64,000 nt of DNA from CAUZWH01 sp965224275 (GCA_965224275.1 CBDCYR010000011.1:558001-622000), one strand, 5' to 3'; positions 41,758-50,402 are shown, counted from the stretch's first letter. Numbers and translations are program-made. The notes: a model not told the origin generated them from the sequence alone.

Positions 41758-42972
41758 ATGACGCCCACTCAAAAGCTGCTCGTTGAGCAATCCGAACTCC
41801 GCGAGAAGGTCAACAACATCCTCGGGATCGAAGTTGAGAAGCGGAGCGACGAGCAGAAAGCGGATCTCACGAAATCCACCGACCGCCTAAAGGTGATGGA
41901 GCCAGACTTGCGCGCCGCGATCGTCGCCGACGAGGCCGATCAGAAGAAGATCGCCAAAGAGTTTGCCGAGGATACCGAGGGCGCCGAGCTACGCCAGTTG
42001 ATTGCGGGTTCGAGCATCGGCACCGTGTTTGCAGCGGCCATCGAGCATCGCGCCACGGACGGCCGGACTGCCGAGCTACAGGCTCACCACAAGTTGAACG
42101 CCAACCAAATCCCGCTGTCGCTTCTGCGGCGACCCGTTGAGGAACGCGCCGTGACACCGGCACCGGGCAACGTCGGGACCAACCAATCCGAGATCACGCC
42201 GGGCGTTTTTCCGATGAGTGCTGCGGAGTTTCTTGGGATTTTTATGCCAACCGTTGGCACCGGCGAGGCGGTCTATCCTGTGCTGACCACGAACGCCACT
42301 GTCGAGGCGCTTGCGGAGAACGCGGAAGGGACCGAAACGACCGGCGCCTTTACCGCTGACGTACTCTCACCGGCACGTCTGCAAGCGAGTTTCTTTTACA
42401 GTCGAGAGGACCGCGCACGCTTCGCCGGTATGGATGCGAGCCTGCGCCAGAACCTTGGCGATGCCCTGGCCGATAAGCTGGACGATCAAATCTTGACCGG
42501 CACTGGCGGGTTGCTCACCGGAACGATCCTCGCAAACAACAACGTGAATGCGGTCACCACCTACGCATTGTATCGGTCGCAGTTCGCATACGGTCGTGTG
42601 GACGGCAGCTATGCCGGAACGGTCGCGGACGTTCGCACTGTGATGGGCGCCGATACCTATGGCCATGCGGCGGCACAATTCCGGTCTGCCAATGCCGGGG
42701 ATCGAGCGGCGCTGGAAGACCTGATGTCGGCGACCGGCGGCGTGCGTGTTTCGGCGCATGTTCCGGTCGTGGCGAACAATAAGCAGAACGCCGTGATCCG
42801 TCTCGGTATGCGCCGCGACTATGTGGCACCCCTTTGGGAAGGCGTAACCCTCATTCCCGATGAAGTCACCAAGGCCGCGAGCGGGCAGATCGTCATTACT
42901 GCGGTCATGCTGTACGCGATCAAACTCTTGCGCGCGGGTGGCTTCTACAAGCAGCAAACCCAACACGCTTAG
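41758..42972 (+). CDS. HK97-type major capsid protein
   Basis: 404 residues. The N-terminal 100 or so (QKLLVEQSELREKVNNILGI onward) are helical with coiled-coil spacing, as in the HK97 delta domain that is removed by the protease. The capsid core follows: GVFPMSAAEFLGIFMPTVGT, LSPARLQASFFYSREDRARF (P-domain long helix) and DALADKLDDQILTGTGGLLT, then the A-domain. Role: shell protein of the satellite's own head. The capsid gene comes before protease and portal, the reverse of the usual portal-protease-capsid order. Confidence 0.87.
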   Translation: MTPTQKLLVEQSELREKVNNILGIEVEKRSDEQKADLTKSTDRLKVMEPDLRAAIVADEADQKKIAKEFAEDTEGAELRQLIAGSSIGTVFAAAIEHRATDGRTAELQAHHKLNANQIPLSLLRRPVEERAVTPAPGNVGTNQSEITPGVFPMSAAEFLGIFMPTVGTGEAVYPVLTTNATVEALAENAEGTETTGAFTADVLSPARLQASFFYSREDRARFAGMDASLRQNLGDALADKLDDQILTGTGGLLTGTILANNNVNAVTTYALYRSQFAYGRVDGSYAGTVADVRTVMGADTYGHAAAQFRSANAGDRAALEDLMSATGGVRVSAHVPVVANNKQNAVIRLGMRRDYVAPLWEGVTLIPDEVTKAASGQIVITAVMLYAIKLLRAGGFYKQQTQHA

Positions 42973-42980
42973 GGGGCGTC

Positions 42981-43484
42981 ATGGACCGGATAGAACGGCG
43001 GGCCGTCGAATTTCGGGCGACCGCCGCCGGGATGATTGAAGGCACGCTAATCACCTACGGCGTGCCATCACGAATTGGCGGCGTGTTCTCCGAAACTTTC
43101 CAGGCTGGTAGCGTGCGGGTGCTCCCGGGCGCCCTGGCGAACCGCCAGCACGACCGGGCGAGGCCGCTGGCGCGTCTAGGCCAAGGTCTCACCATCACCG
43201 ACGACGGGCGCGAGATCCGAGCTTCAATCACCTTGCCAGATACCAGCGAGGCCCGCGACGTGCGTGCGCTGGTTGATGCTGGTGTTCTACGCGGCCTGAG
43301 TGCTGAATTTTTCGCGACCGATGAGGATTGGCCTGCGCCGGACCAGCGGATGATTAAAGCCGCTGAATTGCGAGGGTTGGCGGTTGTCGATGATCCGGGA
43401 CATGAGTCGTCGTTGATTTCGGAAGTCCGCGCCCGGCTGGACGCTACCCCGGCCACCTACATCGGACCATCGGTATGGCTCTAG
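42981..43484 (+). CDS. HK97-family prohead protease
   Basis: 167 residues starting 9 bases after the capsid gene. The S78 family pattern is seen: IEGTLITYGVPSRIGGVFSE at the N-terminus, catalytic His in LANRQHDRARPLARLGQG and catalytic Ser in LRGLSAEFFATDED. Role: removal of the capsid delta domain during head maturation. Its last 10 bases overlap the next gene. Confidence 0.88.
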   Translation: MDRIERRAVEFRATAAGMIEGTLITYGVPSRIGGVFSETFQAGSVRVLPGALANRQHDRARPLARLGQGLTITDDGREIRASITLPDTSEARDVRALVDAGVLRGLSAEFFATDEDWPAPDQRMIKAAELRGLAVVDDPGHESSLISEVRARLDATPATYIGPSVWL

Positions 43485-43855
43485 CAGACCTTGACGAAGC
43501 GGCGCTAGCGACCCTCACGACCCGCGTCAAGCAACGAATCATGGGCGAGACGACCGGCATGTCGGCGCCACCGGATGCGACCGTGACAGAGATCGCCAGC
43601 GCAAGTGTCGTGTTCATCCTCGAAGTGGCGCCCCAGTCACCGGAATCAATCGGCCGCGAAGCTGCAATTCGCCTTGGCGGCTGGTTGCTCGACAACCGCC
43701 CGGCCGTCGTTTCGCATGAAATCACCGACCCGAGCGGCACGGCCTACAAGCTGCAATTCGCCAACATGGCGGCGACCGCCAACGGCTTCCGGCACTCGGG
43801 CGCGTCGGCACTGGTAGCGCGCTTCATCGTGCGCCGGGCCGGGATTATCGGCTGA
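43475..43855 (+). CDS. Putative head-tail connector protein
   Basis: 126 residues: an N-terminal helix pair (DLDEAALATLTTRVKQRIMG), a strand-rich middle (VVFILEVAPQSPESIGREAA) and a C-terminal basic segment. No firm family match from inspection. The position between protease and portal, overlapping both neighbours by a few bases, fits a structural neck or head-completion role. Confidence 0.5.
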   Translation: MALADLDEAALATLTTRVKQRIMGETTGMSAPPDATVTEIASASVVFILEVAPQSPESIGREAAIRLGGWLLDNRPAVVSHEITDPSGTAYKLQFANMAATANGFRHSGASALVARFIVRRAGIIG

Positions 43856-44916
43856 TGCGCTGGCCGTGGGAGCGACAACCAGAGTCACGAGATAGCAGCT
43901 TCACCGACGCTGCTGTCGCGCTGCTGGTACAGGCGGCGGGCGGCACAGCGGCGGGCGATCCCAACGCTACGGGCGCCCTGGAGGCCTGCGCCGGACTGTG
44001 GGGTAGAGCATTTGCGGCCGCGACCATAGACCCCGAAATTCCGTCTCTGTCACCGTCGATAATGGCGACGACTGCCCGCGCCCTGATCCGCCGGGGCGAG
44101 ATCATCTTTGCGATCTCTGTGGTTGACGGACAAATGGTGCTCGACCCCGTTGGTGACTTCGACGTGCGCGGTAACGCTGATCCTTCCGATTGGTCTTACC
44201 GATGTGTCCGGCATGGACCGTCGCGCACGACGACGACGCTGTTACCGGCTTCATCTGTGCTGCATTTCAAGTATGCGACCGAACCATCGAGGCCGTGGAA
44301 GGGTGTCAGTCCACTGGGATGGGCTCACCGTCTCGGCGATCTCGTTGGCAACGCCGAGACAAGGCTTTCGCAGGAAGCGGGCGGCACCGTTGGTCGCGTT
44401 CTACCCATGCCAGGGGATGGCGGCGACGGCGGCGACGCGGACCCGCTGCGCATGCTGAAAGCTGATCTATCGAAGGCGTCGGGCAGACTTCATTTTGTCG
44501 AGACTGTCGCGGCCGGTCTTGGCGAGGGACGTGTTGCCGCGCCAACGAGCGATTGGGTGCAAAAGCGAATTGGTCCCATACCGGATGCTGAGTTTTGCAA
44601 ACTCCGCGAGATGGCCGGGCAAGCAGTCGCGGCCGCGTGCGGCGTGCCGCTGGCGCTGTTATTCGGCGGCTCCGATGGAACCTTGGCTCGAGAAGGCTTC
44701 CGGCAATTCTTACATGCTAGTGTCCGGCCGCTCGCGCGGACGATGGCTGACGAAGTCGCGGTCAAACTAGGGCGCCGGCCGGCGTTCGATTTCTCCGCAC
44801 TGTACGCCAGCGATCTCGCCGGCAGGGCGCAAGCCTTCCAACGCCTAGCTGCAGGTGGGATGGCCGTTGACCAGGCGCTTTCGATTAGCGGCTTGATGAT
44901 GTCGGCCGATGACTAA
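43855..44916 (+). CDS. HK97-type portal protein
   Basis: 353 residues beginning MRWPWERQPESRDSSF. Portal landmarks: an N-terminal wing region (ALEACAGLWGRAFAAATIDP), VLDPVGDFDVRGNADPSDWS, the central LPASSVLHFKYATEPSRPWK segment equivalent to the iDIlHi/GiSPl motif of HK97 portals (continuing GVSPLGWAHRLGDLVGNAET), and the C-terminal LREMAGQAVAAACGVPLALL. Shorter than HK97 gp3 (about 420). Role: dodecameric ring for DNA entry and tail docking. Overlaps neighbours on both sides. Confidence 0.83.
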   Translation: MRWPWERQPESRDSSFTDAAVALLVQAAGGTAAGDPNATGALEACAGLWGRAFAAATIDPEIPSLSPSIMATTARALIRRGEIIFAISVVDGQMVLDPVGDFDVRGNADPSDWSYRCVRHGPSRTTTTLLPASSVLHFKYATEPSRPWKGVSPLGWAHRLGDLVGNAETRLSQEAGGTVGRVLPMPGDGGDGGDADPLRMLKADLSKASGRLHFVETVAAGLGEGRVAAPTSDWVQKRIGPIPDAEFCKLREMAGQAVAAACGVPLALLFGGSDGTLAREGFRQFLHASVRPLARTMADEVAVKLGRRPAFDFSALYASDLAGRAQAFQRLAAGGMAVDQALSISGLMMSADD

Positions 44917-45277
44917 CCCGGCGCTCCGCGTGCGCGGCCAGGATATGGCAATCGTGATGTTCGATGGGAGCGAGGCGATCGCGCGCGGCGTGGTCGCGCT
45001 AGAGGAAACATCCACCGGCGAATCCTCGCAAGCCTTCGCCGATGCCGGACCTATCGCGTGGCTCGACTTCGACGGCGACGGCCAGCAAATCGAATTTCTC
45101 CGATATCGAGACCCGGCCACCGGGCAACGGATTCACCGACGCAAGATCAAGTGCGAGCGAATCGGCACCGTCTACCCGGTCTGGAAAGTTCACATGGTCC
45201 GCGATGCGACTGTGCTACCGCACGCGGCCGCATTCGATAGGCGCTCATTTTCGCCATTGGATTTTGAGACGAACTAG
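44909..45277 (+). CDS. Satellite structural-region protein, unknown
   Basis: 122 residues overlapping the portal stop by 8 bases. Content is beta-rich: RGVVALEETSTGESSQAFAD, AWLDFDGDGQQIEFLRYRDP and a C-terminal KVHMVRDATVLPHAAAFDRR. No family recognised. Given its place between portal and a gp10-like protein, it is likely a head-completion or adaptor protein. Confidence 0.5.
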   Translation: MTNPALRVRGQDMAIVMFDGSEAIARGVVALEETSTGESSQAFADAGPIAWLDFDGDGQQIEFLRYRDPATGQRIHRRKIKCERIGTVYPVWKVHMVRDATVLPHAAAFDRRSFSPLDFETN

Positions 45278-45844
45278 ATGACGATACAGATCACTTCCAA
45301 GGATGCCGAACGGCTCGCGAAATCCTTTTCCGACTTGATCGGGCCTAAGGGCCTGGTGCGGGTTCGACGGAAGGCCGTCAATGAGATCGGCTCCCGGATC
45401 AGAAAACAGACCCGCGCCATCGCGCCGCTTGTGATCGGAACGTCTGCGGCCGCTTTGCATATTCAAGGCAAGGCGGCGAGTCCCAGTAGCGACAATCCGA
45501 AATACACGATCCGCATGGCGGCAAAAATACCAGTCGAGAAAATGAAGGCGTCGAAGCGCAAGGTCACCCGGCGCGGCGGGAAGTCCTCTTTGCGGCTCAC
45601 GCTCCCTGGTGGCGACAAGATCAGCTTTCGCTCGATCGCGCGTGTTGATGGTCGTTTCAGGTTGTTGAAGGCCGGACCCCTGCCAGCGAGAAATTTAGGC
45701 GGGATCTACACCAATGCCGCGCGGGCGTTCACCAAGGATGGCTATCCCGAGTTGCACGAGCTCAAACGTGGCGCCGGAAAAGACCTTGTTCAAGCCGTCG
45801 CCGATGCCGTCAACGACCATCTGCAAAGGAGCAGAAACCGATGA
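45278..45844 (+). CDS. Tail-completion / minor tail-like protein (HK97 gp10 or GpZ type)
   Basis: 188 residues: a basic N-terminal helix (AERLAKSFSDLIGPKGLVRV RRK region), the typical VNEIGSRIRKQTRAIAPLVI segment of gp10/GpZ proteins, basic beta strands (KASKRKVTRRGGKSSLRLTL) and a C-terminal helix (GKDLVQAVADAVNDHLQRSR). In phages these proteins complete the head-tail joint. Overlaps the next gene by 4 bases. Confidence 0.65.
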   Translation: MTIQITSKDAERLAKSFSDLIGPKGLVRVRRKAVNEIGSRIRKQTRAIAPLVIGTSAAALHIQGKAASPSSDNPKYTIRMAAKIPVEKMKASKRKVTRRGGKSSLRLTLPGGDKISFRSIARVDGRFRLLKAGPLPARNLGGIYTNAARAFTKDGYPELHELKRGAGKDLVQAVADAVNDHLQRSRNR

Positions 45845-46467
45845 CCCAAATAGCTGAGACCGATGCCGCGATTATCAGATTGTTGGACTCGTGTGCCTTT
45901 CCGGGCGTTAACATCGAAAGTTCGCCCCATAGTTGGGATGACGGATATCTCCAAAGGCTGTTGGGCGCCTTGCCTGCAATCCGCGTCGCGTTCACCGGCG
46001 CCGATCCATACGACGACACCGCGACTTCAACCGTGCTCGATATGGTGGGGACGTGGGAAGCCTACATTTGCACCGGCTGGAACGGCACCAGCCAGGAGGA
46101 ACGGCGCAAGGGCGCTGGCGCCGGTTTTGACCTTTTGCACCGAGCGGCCGCGGCGCTTCACACAGCGATATTGAAGGATGAAGTTGGCAACCGATTACCG
46201 CAAGTGGTGGTCGATGGGATCGAAATTGTGAGTGACAGCGCGCTCGACATTAGCAACCTCTGGGTAGCGGGAATAAGGCTCAAGGTTGAGCTGCCGCTTG
46301 AGCTGGTTGAGGGAGACGCCTGCTACGGTCCGTTGGATGAGTGGTTGAAAACGGCCGCGACGTTCGACCTGCCCGGCGTAGGACACGAATTCGACCCCGA
46401 CGCTGGCGACGAGATCGGCGAAGATGGCGATGTGACAACGCAAATCGACATGCCGCAAACGGAGTAG
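45841..46467 (+). CDS. Mu gp37-like (DUF1834) protein
   Basis: 208 residues. The N-terminal part, DAAIIRLLDSCAFPGVNIES and LQRLLGALPAIRVAFTGADP, then GTWEAYICTGWNGTSQEERR (the W-x-x-Y-x-x-x-x-x-x-x-x-x-x-R-R/G pattern), matches the DUF1834/gp37 layout. In Mu the gp37 protein is a tail terminator that caps the tail tube. Here it could form the docking surface for a helper's tail. The C-terminal acidic tail (EFDPDAGDEIGEDGDVTTQI) is unusual. Confidence 0.6.
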   Translation: MTQIAETDAAIIRLLDSCAFPGVNIESSPHSWDDGYLQRLLGALPAIRVAFTGADPYDDTATSTVLDMVGTWEAYICTGWNGTSQEERRKGAGAGFDLLHRAAAALHTAILKDEVGNRLPQVVVDGIEIVSDSALDISNLWVAGIRLKVELPLELVEGDACYGPLDEWLKTAATFDLPGVGHEFDPDAGDEIGEDGDVTTQIDMPQTE

Positions 46468-46475
46468 GTCGTTTT

Positions 46476-46703
46476 ATGCGGGGACGACCTCACGGCGGCG
46501 CGGACCCGTCGAAAATACAACCGGCCGGTTTGGCGATGTCGCAGTTGCAGGCGATAGACCCGGCGCCGCTTCGCGCTCGCGTGGACCGGGCGATTGATCG
46601 GCCGAAAAGGCCGTGCTCGCGCTGTCGGAATGAATTCCAGCCGACCGTAGTGCGGCGGATGCTTTGCTACGCTTGCTGGACCCGGGGCGATAGCGCCGCC
46701 TGA
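46476..46703 (+). CDS. Small zinc-ribbon protein at the satellite's right end
   Basis: 75 residues with a CSRC and CYAC pair (PKRPCSRCRNEFQPTVVRRM then LCYAC), a likely zinc ribbon. Basic N-terminus. It is the last gene before attR and could be an accessory or regulatory protein. Function unknown. Confidence 0.5.
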   Translation: MRGRPHGGADPSKIQPAGLAMSQLQAIDPAPLRARVDRAIDRPKRPCSRCRNEFQPTVVRRMLCYACWTRGDSAA

Positions 46704-46750
46704 TTGGCGACATATCGGCGACATGATGATTCTTAAAATCTGCTAAGTCA

Positions 46751-46798
46751 TTGGAGGCCCGGGCCGGATTCGAACCGGCGTACACGGATTTGCAATCC
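46751..46798. repeat. attR: 48-bp repeat within intact tRNA-Cys
   Basis: Identical to attL at 36730-36777. Here it continues into the 5' part of tRNA-Cys, so integration at this side reconstituted the gene. Confidence 0.95.
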
Positions 46799-46825
46799 GC
46801 TGGATAGCCACTCTCCCACCGGGCC
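46752..46825 (-). tRNA. tRNA-Cys (GCA anticodon)
   Basis: On the minus strand the acceptor GGCCCGG pairs with CCGGGCC, with discriminator T as usual for tRNA-Cys and an encoded CCA. The anticodon loop ATTGCAAA gives GCA. T-arm: GCCGGTTCGAATCCGGC. Its 3' end points into the satellite element and supplies the attachment core. Confidence 0.96.
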
Positions 46826-47074
46826 CGCAGGACACATCGTCGCAAGTGTGGGTTTTCGAGCCGTCGCCTGATAGGGCCAATCCGGCCGATTTGCAAGTCA
46901 GCCGCGCTAGTCAGCCGAGATTGAGAAGCCGTGCAATCCGAAAAAACTTGGTAATTTAGGGGGGTTACCGAGACCGGCGCTGTTGTCACTCGGCCCGGGT
47001 CGGCCTATATACCGTCAAGGGCGCGGTTTTTAGCGGTGCGCGACGGCGTGCTGATCGGGGGTTCCTCCTTTATC

Positions 47075-47728
47075 ATGATGGACTTTGCGGCCGCACGTTT
47101 GAGCATGGTGCAAAACCAGCTCTTACCCAACAATCTTACCGACACTGACGTGGCAGATGCTGTGCTCGCCGTTCCGCGCGAGCGCTTCGTTTCGGATCAA
47201 CTGGCCAGTGTCGCCTACCTCGATGAAGACATCTTGATCGGACCGGGCCGCTACCTGATGGAACCGCGGGTGCTCGCACGTTTGCTGCAGGCGGCGGCGA
47301 TCCACGAAGACGATGTCGTCCTCGATATCGGTTGCGGCACCGGGTATTCGAGCGCCGTGCTTTCGCATCTCGCCGGCGCTGTTGTGGCGCTAGAAGGAGA
47401 TGAGGCCCTGGCCAAGACCGCCGCCGGACTGCTCGCCGATCTTGAACGCGACAATGTCGCCGTCATTTCAGGTCCGATGCGCGAGGGCAATCCCAACCAA
47501 GGTCCCTACGATGTCATTTTGATCAACGGGTCGATCGAGGCGGTGCCCGACGGATTGGTCCCCCAGCTGAGTGAGGGCGGCCGGCTCATTTGCGTGATCG
47601 GCGGACCCCGAATTGGCAAAGCGACGATAATCGTCAAGCGAGGCAGCAGCCACGATGCGCGCGCCCTGTTCGATGCGGCCGTGCCGAGCTTGCCTGGTTT
47701 CCAAGCCGAAGCCGGATTTGTTTTCTAG
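47075..47728 (+). CDS. Protein-L-isoaspartate O-methyltransferase-like protein
   Basis: 217 residues from MMDFAAARLSMVQNQLLPNN. The PIMT family start (R-x-x-M-V-x-x-Q-L) is present, followed by PRERFVSDQLASVAYLDEDI and the SAM-binding motif I DVVLDIGCGTGYSSAVLSHL. It lacks the typical GxxQTISxPxxVA signature; the equivalent reads GPGRYLMEPRVLARLL. That places it in the alphaproteobacterial Pcm-like branch commonly found before tolC. Isoaspartyl repair activity is therefore uncertain. It is transcribed toward tolC 91 bp away. Confidence 0.85.
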   Translation: MMDFAAARLSMVQNQLLPNNLTDTDVADAVLAVPRERFVSDQLASVAYLDEDILIGPGRYLMEPRVLARLLQAAAIHEDDVVLDIGCGTGYSSAVLSHLAGAVVALEGDEALAKTAAGLLADLERDNVAVISGPMREGNPNQGPYDVILINGSIEAVPDGLVPQLSEGGRLICVIGGPRIGKATIIVKRGSSHDARALFDAAVPSLPGFQAEAGFVF

Positions 47729-47818
47729 TGGCTGAGTAGGTGGTCGCCGTAAAGCGGGGTGGCATACGCGACTTCGCCGGGTCTGGATGCGGTCGTGTTT
47801 GCGGGAAGGTAGTAGAGA

Positions 47819-49225
47819 TTGGCTATCGTTAAATTGCTCTCGAGGCTGACCGGCGGCATCCGAGCCGCAACGTATGTGGCGGCGGGGTGGGTTGGTGTCG
47901 CCGCGCTGGTGTTTGCAACCGGCGCCAGCGCTCAAACTTTGTTCGACGCCATGATCGCGGCCTACCAGACCAACCCGACCCTCCAGGCGCAGCGGGCTGG
48001 GCTGCGGTCGATCGATGAGGGGGTGCCGCAAGCGCTCTCCGACTATCGGCCGACGGTTACGTTCGACGGCAGCGCCGGTCAATCCGAGCGTGATACGACG
48101 TCGTCACCAAGCACCAGTCTAACCCCGCTTTCGGCTAACCTTCGTGTCAGTCAAGCGCTCTATCGCGGCGGCCGTACGGTGGCAGCGGTGCGCCAAGCGG
48201 AGAATGTAGTCCGCGCGGCGCGCGCCGACCTGCTCTCGACGGAGCAAAGCGTGCTGTTGTCGGTGGTGACGGCCTACCTCAATGTTTTGCGTGATAAAGC
48301 CGTCGTCCAACTCAACCGCAACAACGAAGATGTCCTGGCGCGCCAGCTGCAGGCCGCGCGCGATCGATTCGAGGTTGGCGAAGTCACCCGGACCGACGTC
48401 GCGCAAGCGGAAGCGCGGCTGTCGCGCGCGACCTCTGATCGGATCCAGGCGCAAGGCGATCTGACGTCGAGCCGGGCCAACTACCGCCGGGCCGTTGGCG
48501 CAGAAATTGGGCAAATCGAGCCGGCGCCAAGAATAGCCGATATTCCGGCATCGTATGACGCCGCGGTTCAGACTGCGCTTGAGGAGAATCCACTGCTGGT
48601 GTCGGCGCAATTCACCGAAGCAGCGAGTCGCGATGCGATCGAATTGTCGCGCGGTAGTCTGCTGCCGACCGTTTCGGTCGACGGCGACCTCACCTACAAT
48701 GACGAGGCGCAGTTCAGGAACAGCACCACCGAGTCGGCCTCGATCACCGCACGATTGAGCGTGCCGCTTTATCAGGCGGGGTCGGTGTTCTCGCAAATTC
48801 GCCAGAATCGGCAGATCAACTCACAGCGCCGCATTCAAGTCGAGGAAACGCGGCGCCAGGTTATCGAGACCGTGACGACGTCGTGGCAGCGACTGACGAC
48901 GGCGAGTGCCCAGATTGTCTCGCAGTTGGAGCAGGTGCGGGCCGCCGAGTTGGCGCTCGAGGGTGTCGAACAGGAGGCTGAGGTTGGGTCGCGAACGACG
49001 CTCGATGTGCTCGATGCTCAGCAGGAATTGCTGAGTGCGCAAGTCGCGCTGGTGCGTGCGCAGCGCGATGAATATGTTGCCGCCTTCGAGGTCAAATCTT
49101 CGATCGGCCGGCTCACGGTGGCGGCGCTCGGGCTGGGTGTTGAAGCGTTCGACGAAGAGGCCTATTACCAACGCATTCGTAACCGCTGGTTTGGCTCTAA
49201 TGGAACATTGCTGGGCAACCAATAG
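47819..49225 (+). CDS. tolC: TolC-family outer membrane channel
   Basis: 468 residues from a TTG (MAIVKLLSRLTGGIRAATYV), with a signal peptide ending ATGASAQT. The two structural repeats typical of TolC are seen, each with helix-strand-helix: LFDAMIAAYQTNPTLQAQRA and ISDATYDA-like NPLLVSAQFTEAASRDAIEL. Family strands include NLRVSQALYRGGRTVAAVRQ and ARLSVPLYQAGSVFSQIRQN; EVGSRTTLDVLDAQQELLSA is the conserved late motif. Role: trimeric exit duct for type I secretion and RND efflux. The order pcm, tolC, popZ, valS is common in alphaproteobacteria. Confidence 0.93.
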   Translation: MAIVKLLSRLTGGIRAATYVAAGWVGVAALVFATGASAQTLFDAMIAAYQTNPTLQAQRAGLRSIDEGVPQALSDYRPTVTFDGSAGQSERDTTSSPSTSLTPLSANLRVSQALYRGGRTVAAVRQAENVVRAARADLLSTEQSVLLSVVTAYLNVLRDKAVVQLNRNNEDVLARQLQAARDRFEVGEVTRTDVAQAEARLSRATSDRIQAQGDLTSSRANYRRAVGAEIGQIEPAPRIADIPASYDAAVQTALEENPLLVSAQFTEAASRDAIELSRGSLLPTVSVDGDLTYNDEAQFRNSTTESASITARLSVPLYQAGSVFSQIRQNRQINSQRRIQVEETRRQVIETVTTSWQRLTTASAQIVSQLEQVRAAELALEGVEQEAEVGSRTTLDVLDAQQELLSAQVALVRAQRDEYVAAFEVKSSIGRLTVAALGLGVEAFDEEAYYQRIRNRWFGSNGTLLGNQ

Positions 49226-49343
49226 ATTGATCGTCCAGAGCGTGTTACTACTAGGTATAGTATGTTATCGACGTCGTAATACTGGATTTTTGGTTTAGAG
49301 TGCCATATTGTCGCGTTCTTCCGGGCGCAGGTAAGGCGTTGGA

Positions 49344-50303
49344 ATGAGCGACCCGAATACCCAACCAGAGCCGACGATGGAGGAAATCCTCGCATCGATC
49401 CGGCGTATCATTTCAGAAGATCAAGACGAAGACGGCGATGAAACCGAAGATGCTGTCGCCGCCGACGGCAATGATGAATCGCCGTTTGATGACGGGCTTG
49501 ACGAAGACATCGACATGGCGGCAGCCCTAGAAGAGGAAGCCGAAGCCGCCGTCGATGCCGAGCCGGCGCCGATTCTCGATGACAGCGACGACGATGACGA
49601 GTTCGAGGCCGCGCTCGCCGCAGAACTGGAAGCAGAAGGCTCGATCGAACCTGAACTCGACGAATCGCTGGATGATGAACTCGAAGACGAGCTCGACGCT
49701 GAGCCGGCACTGGAACTTGAGGAAGCCGGGCAGAATCTTGATCTCGGGGGGCTCGAAGACGAGCCCGATGACTTTGACGACAGCGTGCTTGAACTGACCG
49801 AAGTCGTTATCGACGAAGATGGTGACGATAGCGGCGATGACGACGGTCCCGAGGTGCCAACTCCCGCCGCTGCGCCCGAGCCAGCGCCGGCCGAACCTGT
49901 GGCCGCAATCGAGCCCGAGCCGGAGCCGGAGCCTGCACCCGCGCCCGAACCGGTGGCGCAGGCGCCGTCAGCGCCGGGCGACGTCGATATGGGGGTTGCG
50001 GTCCCCGCCGCAGCGCCGGTTGTTGAGACGGCGCCCAGTCCGCTCGCGAACTATGATTTAGGTGCCCTGGTGTCTGATGAAGCGGCGGCCCAAGCGAGCA
50101 CGGCATTCGTCGGCTTTGCCGAGCAACTTCAACAAACCCGCGGCGTCGCGCTCGGCAGTAGCGCGCGGACGCTCGAAGAGCTGGTCAAGGACTTGTTGCG
50201 GCCGATGCTCAAAGAGTGGCTCGACGAAAACTTGCCGCCCCTCGTGCAACGACTGGTCGAACGCGAGATCGGCAAACTTGCCGGTCGGACAGACGAAAAG
50301 TAG
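49344..50303 (+). CDS. popZ: PopZ / DUF2497 polar organizing protein
   Basis: 319 residues. The conserved N-terminal helix EPTMEEILASIRRIISEDQD and the C-terminal helical bundle LEELVKDLLRPMLKEWLDEN then LPPLVQRLVEREIGKL are the hallmarks of PopZ. Between them is a long acidic and then Pro/Ala/Glu-rich disordered linker (about 25-225), longer than in Caulobacter. Role in the family: self-assembles at the cell pole and anchors ParB-parS and polarity proteins. Lies 100 bp before valS, the standard arrangement. Confidence 0.9.
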   Translation: MSDPNTQPEPTMEEILASIRRIISEDQDEDGDETEDAVAADGNDESPFDDGLDEDIDMAAALEEEAEAAVDAEPAPILDDSDDDDEFEAALAAELEAEGSIEPELDESLDDELEDELDAEPALELEEAGQNLDLGGLEDEPDDFDDSVLELTEVVIDEDGDDSGDDDGPEVPTPAAAPEPAPAEPVAAIEPEPEPEPAPAPEPVAQAPSAPGDVDMGVAVPAAAPVVETAPSPLANYDLGALVSDEAAAQASTAFVGFAEQLQQTRGVALGSSARTLEELVKDLLRPMLKEWLDENLPPLVQRLVEREIGKLAGRTDEK

Positions 50304-50402
50304 GCGGTTGATTTCGACACCGCTTCGCGCCTAATTTCCGGCGCGTTCTCGCTCTGTAAATATCTGGCTCCGTAACCATCTGACATAGAGGCGGGTTCAG
50401 CG

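Larger units (their letters stand above)
36730..46798. mobile_element. Integrated capsid-forming phage satellite-like element (cf-PICI-like), 10.0 kb
   Basis: It is bounded by the 48-bp attL/attR repeats in tRNA-Cys. Nearly all genes read rightward: integrase, small helix-turn-helix protein, AlpA-like, replication-like, Cys-rich protein, large terminase, HNH nuclease, major capsid, prohead protease, connector-like, portal, and four neck/tail-completion or small proteins. There is no tail tube, sheath, tape measure, baseplate, fibre, holin or endolysin gene. Size, integrase-AlpA-replication module and head-only morphogenesis set match capsid-forming phage-inducible islands; a deleted prophage is the alternative. 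Confidence 0.8.

Noticed and set aside
36730..46798. Gene transfer agent cluster
   Set aside because: GTA clusters are not bounded by att repeats, carry no integrase and include tail genes; this element has att sites, integrase and no tail.
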